From Lelliottia amnigena (lineage in GTDB: Bacteria > Pseudomonadota > Gammaproteobacteria > Enterobacterales > Enterobacteriaceae), in the NCBI GenBank assembly GCA_900635465.1, contig LR134135.1, positions 806,001-870,000 of the forward strand: a DNA stretch of 64,000 nt, read 5' to 3'. Below are positions 24,393-34,240 of the stretch, piece after piece. A program made the translations under genes and the position numbers. The notes beneath the pieces were generated by a model, which ran no database searches, had not been told where the DNA came from, and saw only the letters and a program-made list of their open reading frames with translations. The stretch's first letter is position 1. Every line of letters starts with the position of its first letter.

Positions 24393-25909
24393 TAATGACA
24401 ATGCGTAATTCTCTTTTGACCGTACTGGGAAGTGTAATGTTGCTTGGTGCGGCCGTTCCCGCACACGCAGAAAGCGTGCTGCGAATCGGCCTCGGCGCTG
24501 ACCCGGATATGCTCGATCCACATCTGGCGCGCACCTACTATGGCCGTTTCGTGTTCGCCTCCCTGTGCGACAGGCTGGTGGACGTGGATGAAAATCTGAA
24601 AGTGGTGCCGGGCCTGGCGAAAGACTGGTCATGGAGCGATGACAACAAAACGCTGACCATGAATTTGCGGGAGGGCGTGACCTTCCACGATGGCGAAAAG
24701 TTTGATGCTGAAGCCGCGAAATATAACCTCGACCGCGCGTTAACGCTGAAAGGCTCGCTGCGTAAAAGCGAAATTTCATCTATTGAATCCGTCGAAGTCA
24801 AAAGCCCAACCCAGATTGCGATTCACCTGAAAACGCCTGACGCCGCGCTGCTGATGCAGTTAACCGACCGTGCAGGGGCGATGATGGCGCCAGAAGCGGC
24901 GGCGAAGCCCGATTTTGCCGCGCATCCCGTATGTTCCGGGCCCTACAAATTCGACAGCCGCGTCTCGCAGGATCGCATCGTTCTGAGCCGTTTCGACAAT
25001 TACTGGAATAAAGACGCGTATCACTTCGACAAAATCATCTATCTGCCGATCCCGGATGCCTCTGTGCGTCTGGCGAACTTGCGCGCGGGGGATCTGGATC
25101 TGACCGAAGGCGTGGCGGCAAGCGACGTGAAAACGGTTGAAGCGGACAGCAAGCTTCTGCTTTCGAAAGTTACCGGGCTGGGATATCAGGGCATCACGTT
25201 CAATATCAACAACGGTAAAGTCCCGGCGAACGATCCGTTCAAAGACGCGCGCGTACGTGAAGCGTTCTCGCTGGCGATTGACCGCGACGCGCTGAATCAG
25301 GTGGTGTTTGAAGGGCTGTATACCCCGGCAAACCAGGCGTTCTCACCGGTCAGCCCCTACCACGTCAACGTGCCTGTTCCGGCACGCGACGTTGAAAAAT
25401 CCAAAACACTGCTGAAAGCTGCAGGCATTAATGCCCCGCTGAACGTCAATCTGCTGGTGCCGAATAACCCAACTTCACAGCAGGTAGGCCAGGTTTTACA
25501 GGCGATGGTGGCGGAAGCGGGCTTTAATCTGAATCTGCAAATGACCGAATTCGCTACGCTGCTGGATCGTCAGCAAAGCGGCGATTACCAGCTGAGTTTC
25601 TCCGGCTGGTCCGGTCGCCCGGATCCTGACGGCAGCATCTACGGCTTTATTAACAGCAAAGGCAATCTCAACGACGGTCGTTACAGCAATGCGCAGGTGG
25701 ACGAATGGTTGACCCAGGCTCGCCTGAATACCGACCCTGCGGCGCGTCAGCCGTTATACGACAAGGTGGTTAAGCAGCTGCAAACGGATATGCCCATCGC
25801 TTACCTCTATTTTGAGCCGCGTATTTTCGGTCTGAATAAAAGCGTGCAGGGCTTCAAACCGTATCCGGATGGCATCGTGCGTCTGGCGGGCTTAACGCTT
25901 GCGAAGTAA
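24389..25909 (+). CDS. ABC transporter periplasmic substrate-binding protein, family 5 (SBP_bac_5)
   Basis: About 506 residues with a Sec signal (MRNSLLTVLGSVMLLGAAVPAHA then ES) and the family-5 fold (IGLGADPDMLDPHLA, VPGLAKDWSWSDD, VTFHDGEKFDAEAAKYNLDR, VREAFSLAIDRDALNQ). A long in-frame opening starts at 24203, inside the preceding gene. ATG 24389 overlaps that gene's stop as ATGA and follows AGGA, so it or 24395 is the likely start. The family takes up peptides, glutathione, nickel or opines; the ligand cannot be told from sequence alone. Confidence 0.9.
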   Translation: MIMTMRNSLLTVLGSVMLLGAAVPAHAESVLRIGLGADPDMLDPHLARTYYGRFVFASLCDRLVDVDENLKVVPGLAKDWSWSDDNKTLTMNLREGVTFHDGEKFDAEAAKYNLDRALTLKGSLRKSEISSIESVEVKSPTQIAIHLKTPDAALLMQLTDRAGAMMAPEAAAKPDFAAHPVCSGPYKFDSRVSQDRIVLSRFDNYWNKDAYHFDKIIYLPIPDASVRLANLRAGDLDLTEGVAASDVKTVEADSKLLLSKVTGLGYQGITFNINNGKVPANDPFKDARVREAFSLAIDRDALNQVVFEGLYTPANQAFSPVSPYHVNVPVPARDVEKSKTLLKAAGINAPLNVNLLVPNNPTSQQVGQVLQAMVAEAGFNLNLQMTEFATLLDRQQSGDYQLSFSGWSGRPDPDGSIYGFINSKGNLNDGRYSNAQVDEWLTQARLNTDPAARQPLYDKVVKQLQTDMPIAYLYFEPRIFGLNKSVQGFKPYPDGIVRLAGLTLAK

Positions 25910-25928
25910 CGAGGTGTGAGGAGAAACC

Positions 25929-26870
25929 ATGCTGGAACTGATTTGTAAACGCCTGCTGCTGGCGATCCCAACGTTACTGCTGGTCAGCATGATGGTTTTC
26001 GGACTGCAAAAATTGCTGCCCGGCGATCCGCTCATCGCCATGGCAGGAGAAGAGCGTGACCCGGTGGTCATCGCTCAACTGCGCGCGGAACTGAACCTGG
26101 ATGCGCCGCTGCCGGTGCAGTATTTCGACTGGCTGACGCGTGCGTTGCAGGGCGATCTTGGTGTCTCCTTACGCACCCATGAACCCGTAACGCAGCTGAT
26201 CGCCAGCAAACTGCCGGTCACGATGGAGCTGTCATTGCTGGCGATGATCATCGCGCTGGTGTTTGGTATCGGCATGGGGATCCTCGCGGCGGTCAACAAA
26301 AATACCTGGGTCGATCACGGGGCCAACTTTGTGGCGATCTCCGGGATCTCGATACCGCACTTTTGGCTGGGGATCTTGCTGATCCTGGTGTTCTCGGTCA
26401 ATTTGCAGTGGCTCCCCGCCTCAGGCTACGTGCCGTTCAGTGAGGATCCGCTGCAAAACCTGCGTACGCTGTTACTGCCCGCGTCCGTACTCGGAACCGG
26501 GCTTGCGGCAACGCTGATGCGTCACACGCGCGCGTCGATGATTGCGGTATTGAAAGCAGATTACATTCGTACGGCACGCGCTAAAGGGCTGCTGCCAAAC
26601 GCGGTGATCCTCAAGCACGCCTTTCGTAATGCGCTGGTGCCAGTTATCACGCTCACCACGCTGCTGTTTGGCGAATTGCTGGGCGGAGCGGTGCTGACCG
26701 AGCAGGTCTTCACGATCCCCGGATTTGGCAAAATGATTGTCGATTCCGTGTTCAACCGTGACTACGCGGTGGTGCAGGGTGTGGTGCTGATCGTCGCAAT
26801 AGGTTTCCTGCTGCTGAACCTGCTGGCTGACGTGCTTTACGTTCTCATCAACCCGAAAATGCGAGGCTAA
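25929..26870 (+). CDS. ABC transporter permease (DppB/GsiC-like)
   Basis: 313-residue inner-membrane permease with about six spans. It starts LICKRLLLAIPTLLLVS and has the binding-protein-dependent EAA loop (RTARAKGLLPNAVILKHAFR). Good Shine-Dalgarno GAGGAG. Two bases separate it from the second permease. Confidence 0.92.
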   Translation: MLELICKRLLLAIPTLLLVSMMVFGLQKLLPGDPLIAMAGEERDPVVIAQLRAELNLDAPLPVQYFDWLTRALQGDLGVSLRTHEPVTQLIASKLPVTMELSLLAMIIALVFGIGMGILAAVNKNTWVDHGANFVAISGISIPHFWLGILLILVFSVNLQWLPASGYVPFSEDPLQNLRTLLLPASVLGTGLAATLMRHTRASMIAVLKADYIRTARAKGLLPNAVILKHAFRNALVPVITLTTLLFGELLGGAVLTEQVFTIPGFGKMIVDSVFNRDYAVVQGVVLIVAIGFLLLNLLADVLYVLINPKMRG

Positions 26871-26872
26871 TC

Positions 26873-27749
26873 ATGGCGGAAATGACCACTCAAACCGTTG
26901 CGCCCGTGCTGCCGCGCGCGCAAAACCGGGTGCTGAAGAAATTCCTCGCCAATAAAAGTGCGGTGATTGGTGCCGTCGTGGTCGGCATCTTTGTGCTGAT
27001 TGCGCTGCTGGCACCGTGGCTCGCACCGTTCGACCCGGTCAAAGCCAACTTCCTTGCGGTACGTAAACCGCCGTCAGAACTGTTCTGGTTTGGCACCGAC
27101 GAACTGGGGCGCGATATTCTCTCGCGTATTGTCTGGGGGGGCGCGCACGTCGCTGATGGCGGGCTGTATGTCGGTTGTGATTGCCGTGGTGATCGGTGTG
27201 CCGTTGGGGCTGGTGGCCGGTTATTTCCAGGGGATCTGGGACGGCGTCATTTCGCGGTTTATCGAAGCGCTGCTGGCCTGTCCGTTCCTGATCATGGCGA
27301 TCGCGCTGGGCGCATTTTTAGGTCCAAGCCTGACCAACGCGATGATCGCCATTGGTTTATCAGCGATGCCGATCTTTGCGCGGCTGACGCGTGGTCAGGT
27401 GATCGCCATTCGCAACGAAGAGTATATCGATGGGGCACGCGCGATTGGCCTGCCGGATCGCTGGATCATCATCAAATACGTGCTGCCAAACGTGATGTCA
27501 CCGATTCTTGTGCAGGCTACGCTGGCGATTGCTTCCGCGATTATCGCCGAAGCCAGCCTCTCGTTCCTCGGCTTGGGTCAACAGCCGCCAAACCCGTCGT
27601 GGGGCTCAATGCTCAACACGGCAAAAGGGTTTTTGGAACAGTCCCCCTGGATGTCTATTTTTCCTGGCATCGCTATTTTCCTGGCGGTGCAGGGCTTTAA
27701 TTTACTCGGCGACGGGCTGCGCGATGCGCTCGATCCGCGCCACGACTAA
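26873..27749 (+). CDS. ABC transporter permease (DppC/GsiD-like; frame broken once)
   Basis: The first ~85 residues (from MAEMTTQT) read as a DppC-type N-terminus (LAPWLAPFDPVKAN, FWFGTDELGRDILSR) and then lose frame at the G7 run 27135-27141. With six Gs the frame continues as WGARTSLMAGCMSVVIAVVIG through an EAA loop (DGARAIGLPDRWIIIKYVLP) to DALDPRHD and a stop at 27749, about 291 residues. The rest of the protein is undamaged, so an extra G in the consensus is likely. Confidence 0.9.
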
Positions 27750-27758
27750 GGAGTCATG

Positions 27759-29360
27759 ATGACCAAAGCGCTTGATTTTACGACCGGTTACGCGTCACGA
27801 CGCCCTCCGATGATGGGGCACAATGCGGTCGCCACCTCTCAGCCGCTGGCGGCGCAGGCTGGGATGCGCATGCTGCAGCTCGGCGGCAATGCCGTTGACG
27901 CGGCGATTGCAACCGCCATGGCGCTCACCGTCGTTGAGCCGACCGGTAACGGAATTGGCAGCGATGCGTTTGCCATCGTCTGGGACGGTAAAAAACTGCA
28001 CGGTTTGAACGCTTCAGGCCGTTCGCCCGCCAGCTGGCATGCGGATCTGTTTGCGGGCAAAACCGCCATGCCAGAGCTTGGCTGGGATGCCGTTACCGTA
28101 CCCGGCGCGGTGTCTGGCTGGGTGGCGCTGGCGGAGCGTTTTGGCACGCTGCCGCTAACCACGCTGGCGCAACCGGCCATTGACTATGCGCGCAACGGTT
28201 TCCCGGTTTCACCGCTGATTGGTCATCTGTGGCAGCGCGGCTATAACAAACTGAAAGATCAGCCGGGCTTTAGCGCCTGTTTTGCCCCAGAAGGCCGCGC
28301 CCCGCGTATCGGCGAGATTTTCCGTAATCCGGCGCAGGCCAATTCCCTGGAGCTGATTGCCAAAACCAACGGTGAAGCGTTCTATCGTGGTGAGCTGGCG
28401 CAGAAAATTGCCGCCTTTGCCAAAGAGCATGGTGCGCATTTGACGGCTGAGGATCTGGCGAATCATCGCGTTGACTGGGTTGAACTGCTGTCGCGTGATT
28501 TCGCGGGCGGTTCGGTGCAAGAGCTACCGCCAAACGGCCAGGGCATCGCTACGCTGATTGCCCTCGGGATTCTGGAACAGTGCGGAATTGAGCGCCATCA
28601 CCCGGATTCCGTGCAGTCGCTGCATCTGTCAATCGAAGCGATGAAGCTGGCGCTTGCCGATCTGGATCGTTATGTGGCCGACGAAGAGCACATGGAGTTC
28701 GCGGCGAAAGCGTTGTTGACCGATGAGTATCTGGCCTCGCGCGCGGCGCTCATTGACCACGATAAGGCGTCAGATTTCACCTACGGTGCGCCGACGCAAA
28801 GCGGGACGGTTTACCTTTCCGCGGCCGATTCGAGCGGTATGATGATCTCCTTTATTCAGTCGAACTTTATGGGCTTTGGCTCTGGCGTGGTTGTGCCGGA
28901 TACCGGCATCAGCCTGCAAAACCGTGGCTGCGGTTTTGTTCTCGACCCAAAACACCCTAATGCGCTGGCGGGCGGCAAACGTCCGTTCCACACCATCATT
29001 CCGGGCTTTGCGATGGATGGAAACGGTCAGCCGCTGATGTCATTTGGCGTGATGGGCGGCCCGATGCAGGCGCAAGGGCATATGCAAATGGCGCTGCGCA
29101 TTATGCTGCACGGGCAAAACCCGCAGGCGGCAATCGATGCGCCGCGCTGGCGCGTGGTGCAGGGCAGGGAAGTGATCGTCGAATCGACGTTTGATCGCAA
29201 TACGATTGCGGCGCTGCGCGAGCGCGGGCATCAGATTGTGGTGGAAGATCCGCTGCAGGAATACAACTTCGGCGGTGCGCAGGTGATTTACCGCATGCCG
29301 GAAGGGCATTACGTTGCAGCAACCGAAAGTCGCAAAGACGGACAGGCGTTAGTGAGCTGA
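27759..29360 (+). CDS. Gamma-glutamyltransferase-family Ntn hydrolase, cytoplasmic
   Basis: About 533 residues of the GGT family (GHNAVATSQPLAAQAGMRML, GGNAVDAAIATAMALTVVEP, GNGIGSDAFA). The likely self-cleavage nucleophile is the Thr of QSGTVYLSAAD (about residue 350, codon 28806-28808), followed by NFMGFGSGVV and the substrate loop KRPFHTIIPG. There is no signal peptide, unlike periplasmic E. coli Ggt, so it should act in the cytoplasm. Relatives of this type include YwrD and HpxW (oxamate amidohydrolase). The second of two adjacent ATGs is preferred (AGGAG 5 bases away). Its place at the end of the transporter operon suggests that it cleaves the imported amide or gamma-glutamyl compound. 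Confidence 0.88.
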   Translation: MTKALDFTTGYASRRPPMMGHNAVATSQPLAAQAGMRMLQLGGNAVDAAIATAMALTVVEPTGNGIGSDAFAIVWDGKKLHGLNASGRSPASWHADLFAGKTAMPELGWDAVTVPGAVSGWVALAERFGTLPLTTLAQPAIDYARNGFPVSPLIGHLWQRGYNKLKDQPGFSACFAPEGRAPRIGEIFRNPAQANSLELIAKTNGEAFYRGELAQKIAAFAKEHGAHLTAEDLANHRVDWVELLSRDFAGGSVQELPPNGQGIATLIALGILEQCGIERHHPDSVQSLHLSIEAMKLALADLDRYVADEEHMEFAAKALLTDEYLASRAALIDHDKASDFTYGAPTQSGTVYLSAADSSGMMISFIQSNFMGFGSGVVVPDTGISLQNRGCGFVLDPKHPNALAGGKRPFHTIIPGFAMDGNGQPLMSFGVMGGPMQAQGHMQMALRIMLHGQNPQAAIDAPRWRVVQGREVIVESTFDRNTIAALRERGHQIVVEDPLQEYNFGGAQVIYRMPEGHYVAATESRKDGQALVS

Positions 29361-29759
29361 TGCATTCCCGGTGTTAACGGGCGTATTGGGCCAGCTATAC
29401 TGGCCCACTGACTCAGGAAAGGGGCGTTAGGTGACTTTGTTGTCGGTTCCGTTCACTTCACGTTCCATCCTTATCTTTCATCACTGAACACGTGAACGTG
29501 CCAGGGTGGCTCATTCGCCACCACCCTGGCGACCCCGGCTTCCGGCAAGAAAATCGCCGCTACGCGGTTCCCTCAGCTTATTCCTTCAGGCTTTCGGGTC
29601 GGGCGCGATCCTGCATCCATGCAGGTCACGCCCTCTCCGCGCTTCCCTGCGCGTCGCCCCGGCCCTACGGAAACGCTTCGGCGATTTACAGCCGGACAAG
29701 GTCATCGCTGCAACGCTCTTTGTTTCTTAAACTCTTCGTCGCATTAATGCTTCAAAAAC
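29361..29759. repeat. Gene-less, highly structured stretch; possible dispersed element
   Basis: About 400 bp with several strong inverted repeats: CCAGGGTGG...CCACCCTGG (near 29500-29528), CCTGCAT CC ATGCAGG (29610-29625) and GCGCTTCCCTGCGC. Open frames on the plus strand (to 92 codons) are Arg/Ser/Pro-rich with no family likeness. I read 29500-29700 as a structured non-coding or repeat element, possibly present elsewhere in this genome. The yafV stop lies at 29760. Confidence 0.45.
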
Positions 29760-30530
29760 TTAACCAATGATAAATGGATCGGCATCCTGCCACGCAGGAA
29801 ACTTCTCCCGATACTCCTTCAGTGCAGTCAGCGACAGCTCGGCGTCAATACGCGTGGCTTGATGCGCCTCCGCCGTCGCTAGCACTTCTCCCTGAGGATT
29901 CACCACCCGGCTATCACCGCGGTAGTGATGTCCATTACCGTCCGTGCCGACGCGATTACAGCCGACCACGTACGCCTGGTTTTCGATCGCGCGCGCCACC
30001 AGCAGCGCCTGCCAGTGCAGCGAGCGTGGGGCAGGCCAGTTGGCCACGTACAGCGCCAGATCGTAATCGTTGCGATTGCGTGACCACACCGGGAAGCGCA
30101 GGTCGTAACACACCAGTGGCAAAATCCGCCAGCCGCGCCACTCAAATATCACCCGCTCATTGCCCGCTTCGTAATGATGATGCTCATCCGCCATGCGGAA
30201 CAGATGGCGTTTGTCGTAAAAGTGCAGCGTGCCGTCCGGCTCGACCAGCAGGAAACGGTTTACGGGGCCGCGATCGGTTTGCAGCGCCGCGCTTCCGGCT
30301 ACCAGGGCATTGGTTTGCTGAGCCTTGGTGTGCATCCAGGCGACCACGTCGTCCTGCGGCAGAGACTGTTTTGCCGCTTCCATGGCGAAGCCGGTCGTGA
30401 ACATTTCTGGCAGAACAATCACATCGCGCCCGGAAATCTCTTCGAGCTGGCGATCAAAATGGCGCAGGTTGGCCGGGCCATCCATCCACACCAGGGGTTG
30501 TTGCAGTAGGGTAATCTTCAAACCAGGCAC
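29760..30530 (-). CDS. yafV: Omega-amidase YafV (nitrilase superfamily)
   Basis: 256 residues, CN-hydrolase fold. The catalytic triad is visible: Glu42 (VLPEMFTTGF), Lys in FYDKRHLF, Cys in LVCYDLRFP. Family members hydrolyse alpha-ketoglutaramate and alpha-ketosuccinamate and act in the methionine salvage/glutamine transaminase route. In E. coli ivy lies between yafV and fadE; here it is missing and the genes are separated only by a terminator. Confidence 0.94.
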   Translation of the reverse strand: MPGLKITLLQQPLVWMDGPANLRHFDRQLEEISGRDVIVLPEMFTTGFAMEAAKQSLPQDDVVAWMHTKAQQTNALVAGSAALQTDRGPVNRFLLVEPDGTLHFYDKRHLFRMADEHHHYEAGNERVIFEWRGWRILPLVCYDLRFPVWSRNRNDYDLALYVANWPAPRSLHWQALLVARAIENQAYVVGCNRVGTDGNGHHYRGDSRVVNPQGEVLATAEAHQATRIDAELSLTALKEYREKFPAWQDADPFIIG

Positions 30531-30593
30531 AATTCAGTCTCCTCGTCAGACAGCATTTTGACACTGTAGCACGGGGCAAAGAGAAAATGTGGC

Positions 30594-30621
30594 AATAAAA
30601 AACCCCGCACAGGGCGGGGTT
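30594..30621 (-). terminator. fadE terminator
   Basis: AACCCCGC / GCGGGGTT hairpin followed, on the minus strand, by a T run (A run at 30596-30602). Confidence 0.88.
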
Positions 30622-30638
30622 GGTGGACGCTGACCGGG

Positions 30639-33084
30639 TTATGCCGCTTCAGGTTTGCGGACCTGCTCCGGCAGCTTTACCGGCCTGGTCGCCAGCTCGT
30701 CGTGTTCAAAATCATCGACGTTGATACTGCGCAGACGGCTCTCTTCGGCTTTAATCAGCACGGCGGCTTCGGTGTGATCGATAATTCCACCCGCCAGCGC
30801 CTGTTCTGCCAGTACATCCAGACGTGTAAACGGCAGGTTTTTACCCAGCTGTTTGCAGATTTTCTGGTGGAGTCGGATCGGCAGCCATCACGTCCAGCAG
30901 CGCCGCTTCCAGCAGTCCCACCGGATTGTGCTCGCTTGGCGTCAGGTACTGACCGCGACCTATACGGGAGCGAGTCGCGCTTGGGACCTGCAGGATCTTC
31001 GCCACTTTATGATCGAGCTTATCGGACGGTGCAAGGTAGTGCCGACCGGTCGGGAAGATCACCACGCGCAGCGCGCCGGCGACGAGTCGATTTGGGAAGT
31101 TAGCCAGCAGATCGTCAATCGCCTGTTCTGCTTTATACAGCGCATCCTGAACGCCCCAGTGGACCAGCGGCAGATCCGCTTCGTGACGGCCTTCGTCGTC
31201 GTAGCGTTTCAGCGTGGCAGACGCGAGGAACACCTGGCTTAACACATCGCCGAGACGGGCAGAGATACGCTCGCGACGTTTCAGGCTGCCGCCCAGGACG
31301 GCCATCGACACATCAGACAACAGCGCGAGGTTAGCACTCAGACGGTTCAGGTGCTGGTAATAACGTTTGGTTGCATCGCCGGTTGGCGTGGCGCTGGTCA
31401 AACCGCGCGTCAGGCCCAGCCAGAAGCTGCGTACTTTGTTGCTGCCCACGTGGCCAATATGCTTGAACAGCAGTTTATCGAAGGCGTTGACGTCATTATT
31501 CTGCGCCGCCGCCATCTCTTCCAGCACATACGGATGGCAGCGGATCGCGCCCTGACCAAAGATCATCATGCTGCGGGTCAGAATGTTTGCCCCCTCAACG
31601 GTGATGGCAATCGGTGCGCCCTGATATCCACGTGCAAGGAAGTTGCTCTCACCGAGCATAATGCCTTTGCCGCCCGCGATATCCATCGCATCAATAATTG
31701 ACTGCTGTGCGCGGTGGGTACAGTGATACTTCACGATAGCCGACAGCACCGCCGGTTTTTCACCGAGCATGATGCCGTAAGTAATCAGCGAGGCAGCGGC
31801 GTCCATCACGTAGGCGTTACCCGCGATACGCGCCAGCGGCTCTTCGATACCTTCCATTTTGCCGATAGAAATTTTGAACTGGCGGCGAATGTGCGCGTAG
31901 GCGCCGATACCCATCGCCACTGACTTCAGGCTGCCTGTAGAGTTTGACGGCAAGGTGATGCCGCGTCCAACCGACAGACATTCCACCAGCATCCGCCAGC
32001 CCTGACCGGCCATGCTCGGACCCCCGATGATGTAATCAATCGGCACAAAGATGTCTTCGCCACGGGTTGGACCGTTCTGGAACGGGACGTTCAGCGGGAA
32101 GTGGCGGCGACCAATTTCAACGCCCGGCGTGGACGTTGGGATCAGCGCACAGGTAATGCCCAGATCTTCCTCATCGCCCAGCAGTTTGTCGGGGTCGGAA
32201 AGCTTAAAGGCCAGGCCCAGTACGGTCGCGATTGGCGCCAGGGTGATATAGCGTTTATTCCAGGTCAGGCGCATGCCCAGCACCTGCTGGCCCTGCCAGT
32301 CGCCCATACAGACCACGCCGGTATCCGGGATCGCACCGGCATCAGAACCGGCTTCCGGGCTGGTCAGCGCGAAGCATGGAATTTCCTGTCCACGTGCCAG
32401 ACGCGGCAGATAGTGATCTTTTTGCTCTTCAGTGCCGTAGTGTTGCAGCAGTTCGCCCGGGCCTAGTGAGTTCGGTACGCCGACGGTGATCGCCAGAATT
32501 CCGGAGACACCCGCCAGTTTTTGCAGAACGCGAGCCTGAGCGTAAGCGGAGAATTCCAGACCGCCGTACTCTTTTTTAATGATCATCGCGAAGAAGCGAT
32601 GTTCTTTAAGAAACGCCCACAGCTCCGGCGGCAGATCGGCCATTTCATGGGTTATCTGGAAGTCGTTCGCCATACGGCACGCTTCTTCAACCGGGCCGTC
32701 AATAAAGGCCACTTCTTCAGCCGTTAAACGCGGCTGCGGATAGTTGTGCAGTTTTTTCCAGTCAGGATTCCCCTGGAACAGGTCACCTTCCCACCAGGTT
32801 GTGCCCGCGTCGATCGCTTCTTTTTCGGTGCGCGACATCGGCGGCATCACTTTACGGAAGCCTTTAAACACGGGCGCGGAAATCATCGACTTACGCATCG
32901 CGGGTAAATTCAGCGGCAGCAGGATGATGGCCAGCGGCAGGACAAGCCAGATATTCCACAGGCCAGAAAGACCCAGCGCAGCGGTCCAGGCCAGTAAAAT
33001 CAGGCTGCTCAGAAGTAAACTCACGCGGTGATAGAACAGCACACCGAGCAGAACAACAGTTGCGAGAATGCTCAAAATCATCAT
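30639..33084 (-). CDS. fadE: Acyl-CoA dehydrogenase FadE (frame broken near the 3' end)
   Basis: First enzyme of fatty-acid beta-oxidation, oxidising acyl-CoA to trans-2-enoyl-CoA. The N-terminal ~60 residues are hydrophobic, then the acyl-CoA dehydrogenase domain ([45 protein letters not shown]-like [12 protein letters not shown]). The open frame stops early at 30841. Removing one base at about 30870-30871 restores [21 protein letters not shown] and runs to a TAA at 30639, giving 814 residues, the E. coli length. Confidence 0.95.
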
Positions 33085-33106
33085 AAAGAAAAGCTCCCTG
33101 TCTTGT

Positions 33107-33123
33107 AGGAGGTCTGACCACTT
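33107..33123. promoter_or_regulatory. Putative FadR operator of fadE
   Basis: GGTCTGACC (33111-33119) is the core of the FadR site TGGTCNGACCA and lies 27 bases upstream of the fadE start, where FadR would repress transcription in the absence of long-chain acyl-CoA. Confidence 0.65.
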
Positions 33124-33252
33124 GTGATGATATGGTTGTAGTGGATGTTATTTCTTTTAGCAATACGTTCACAAAATAATTACAACCTGGTTCACAATGT
33201 TCAGGGTGTGGCAGGCACGAATCATCAAAACGCCGGATGATTCGCATGGCTG

Positions 33253-33379
33253 TTTACCCTAAATAATTCGAGTCGCGGGAAGGCGGCAAGCCTGAGAATC
33301 CCCAGGCGCTTTCTTTAGTCAGTGACAGGGGTGAGCAGGCACAGCCAACGCACATGCAACTTCAAGTATGACGGGTATA
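33253..33379 (+). repeat. ERIC (IRU) repeat element
   Basis: 127 bp. It carries the ERIC landmarks GAATCCCCAGG and GTGACAGGGGTGAGC (compare the ERIC primers), and ends in GACGGGTATA. It lies between the fadE promoter and the gmhA promoter. Confidence 0.85.
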
Positions 33380-33447
33380 GCTTCTCGCTTTTCGCGTGAT
33401 CCGGTACACTCCGTAAGTTATTTCATCAATACTGAAGGATTATCCTC

Positions 33448-34026
33448 ATGTACCAGGATCTTATTCGTAACGAACTGAACGAAGCAGCGGAAACGTTAGC
33501 TAACTTTCTGAAAGATGAAGCCAATATTCATGCGATTCAGCGTGCGGCAGTTCTGCTGGCAGACAGCTTCAAAGCGGGCGGCAAAGTGATCTCGTGCGGT
33601 AACGGCGGCTCTCACTGTGACGCGATGCACTTTGCGGAAGAGCTGACCGGTCGCTACCGTGAAAACCGTCCGGGCTATCCGGCGATTGCGATTTCTGACG
33701 TGAGCCACATCTCCTGCGTGGGTAACGACTTCGGTTATGACCATATCTTCTCTCGTTACGTTGAAGCGGTCGGTCGTGAAGGTGACGTTCTGCTGGGTAT
33801 TTCCACTTCCGGTAACTCCGCAAACGTGATCAAAGCGATCGACGCGGCGCGTGAGAAGGGGATGAAAGTCATCACTCTGACCGGTAAAGATGGCGGGAAG
33901 ATGGCAGGTTCTGCGGATATTGAAATTCGTGTGCCGCACTTCGGCTACGCTGACCGCGTTCAGGAGATTCATATCAAAGTGATTCATATCCTGATTCAGT
34001 TGATCGAAAAAGAGATGGTTAAGTAA
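33448..34026 (+). CDS. gmhA: Sedoheptulose-7-phosphate isomerase
   Basis: This 192-residue SIS-domain enzyme makes D-glycero-D-manno-heptose 7-phosphate, the first committed step of LPS heptose synthesis. Family segments: [54 protein letters not shown]. Preceded by AAGGA. It acts upstream of gmhB (7.3 kb). Flanked by ERIC elements on both sides. Confidence 0.96.
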   Translation: MYQDLIRNELNEAAETLANFLKDEANIHAIQRAAVLLADSFKAGGKVISCGNGGSHCDAMHFAEELTGRYRENRPGYPAIAISDVSHISCVGNDFGYDHIFSRYVEAVGREGDVLLGISTSGNSANVIKAIDAAREKGMKVITLTGKDGGKMAGSADIEIRVPHFGYADRVQEIHIKVIHILIQLIEKEMVK

Positions 34027-34027
34027 T

Positions 34028-34155
34028 TATACCCGTCATCGTTCACGCTGCAGATGCGTTGGCTGCACTCAGTAACCCCAGTCACATAGTTATCTATGCT
34101 CCTGGGGATTTCTTCCCTTGCTGCCTTTCTGCAACTCGAATTATTTAGGGTATAA
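34028..34155 (-). repeat. ERIC (IRU) repeat element, opposite orientation
   Basis: 128 bp with ends TATACCCGTCA and TTAGGGTATA. It contains CCCCAGTCACATAG and GCTCCTGGGGATTTC, the reverse complement of ERIC landmarks. It is inverted relative to the copy at 33253-33379. Confidence 0.87.
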
Positions 34156-34240
34156 ACGTTTTTAGTATTTGCCGTTGTGTAGTGAGATTGCTACACCATT
34201 GACGCCTTCCTGGGTTGAGGCGTTTTTGTGGAGGTGATGT

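Noticed and set aside
29774..30400. 208-codon plus-strand frame
   Set aside because: Antisense shadow of yafV, rich in Pro/Arg/Ala.
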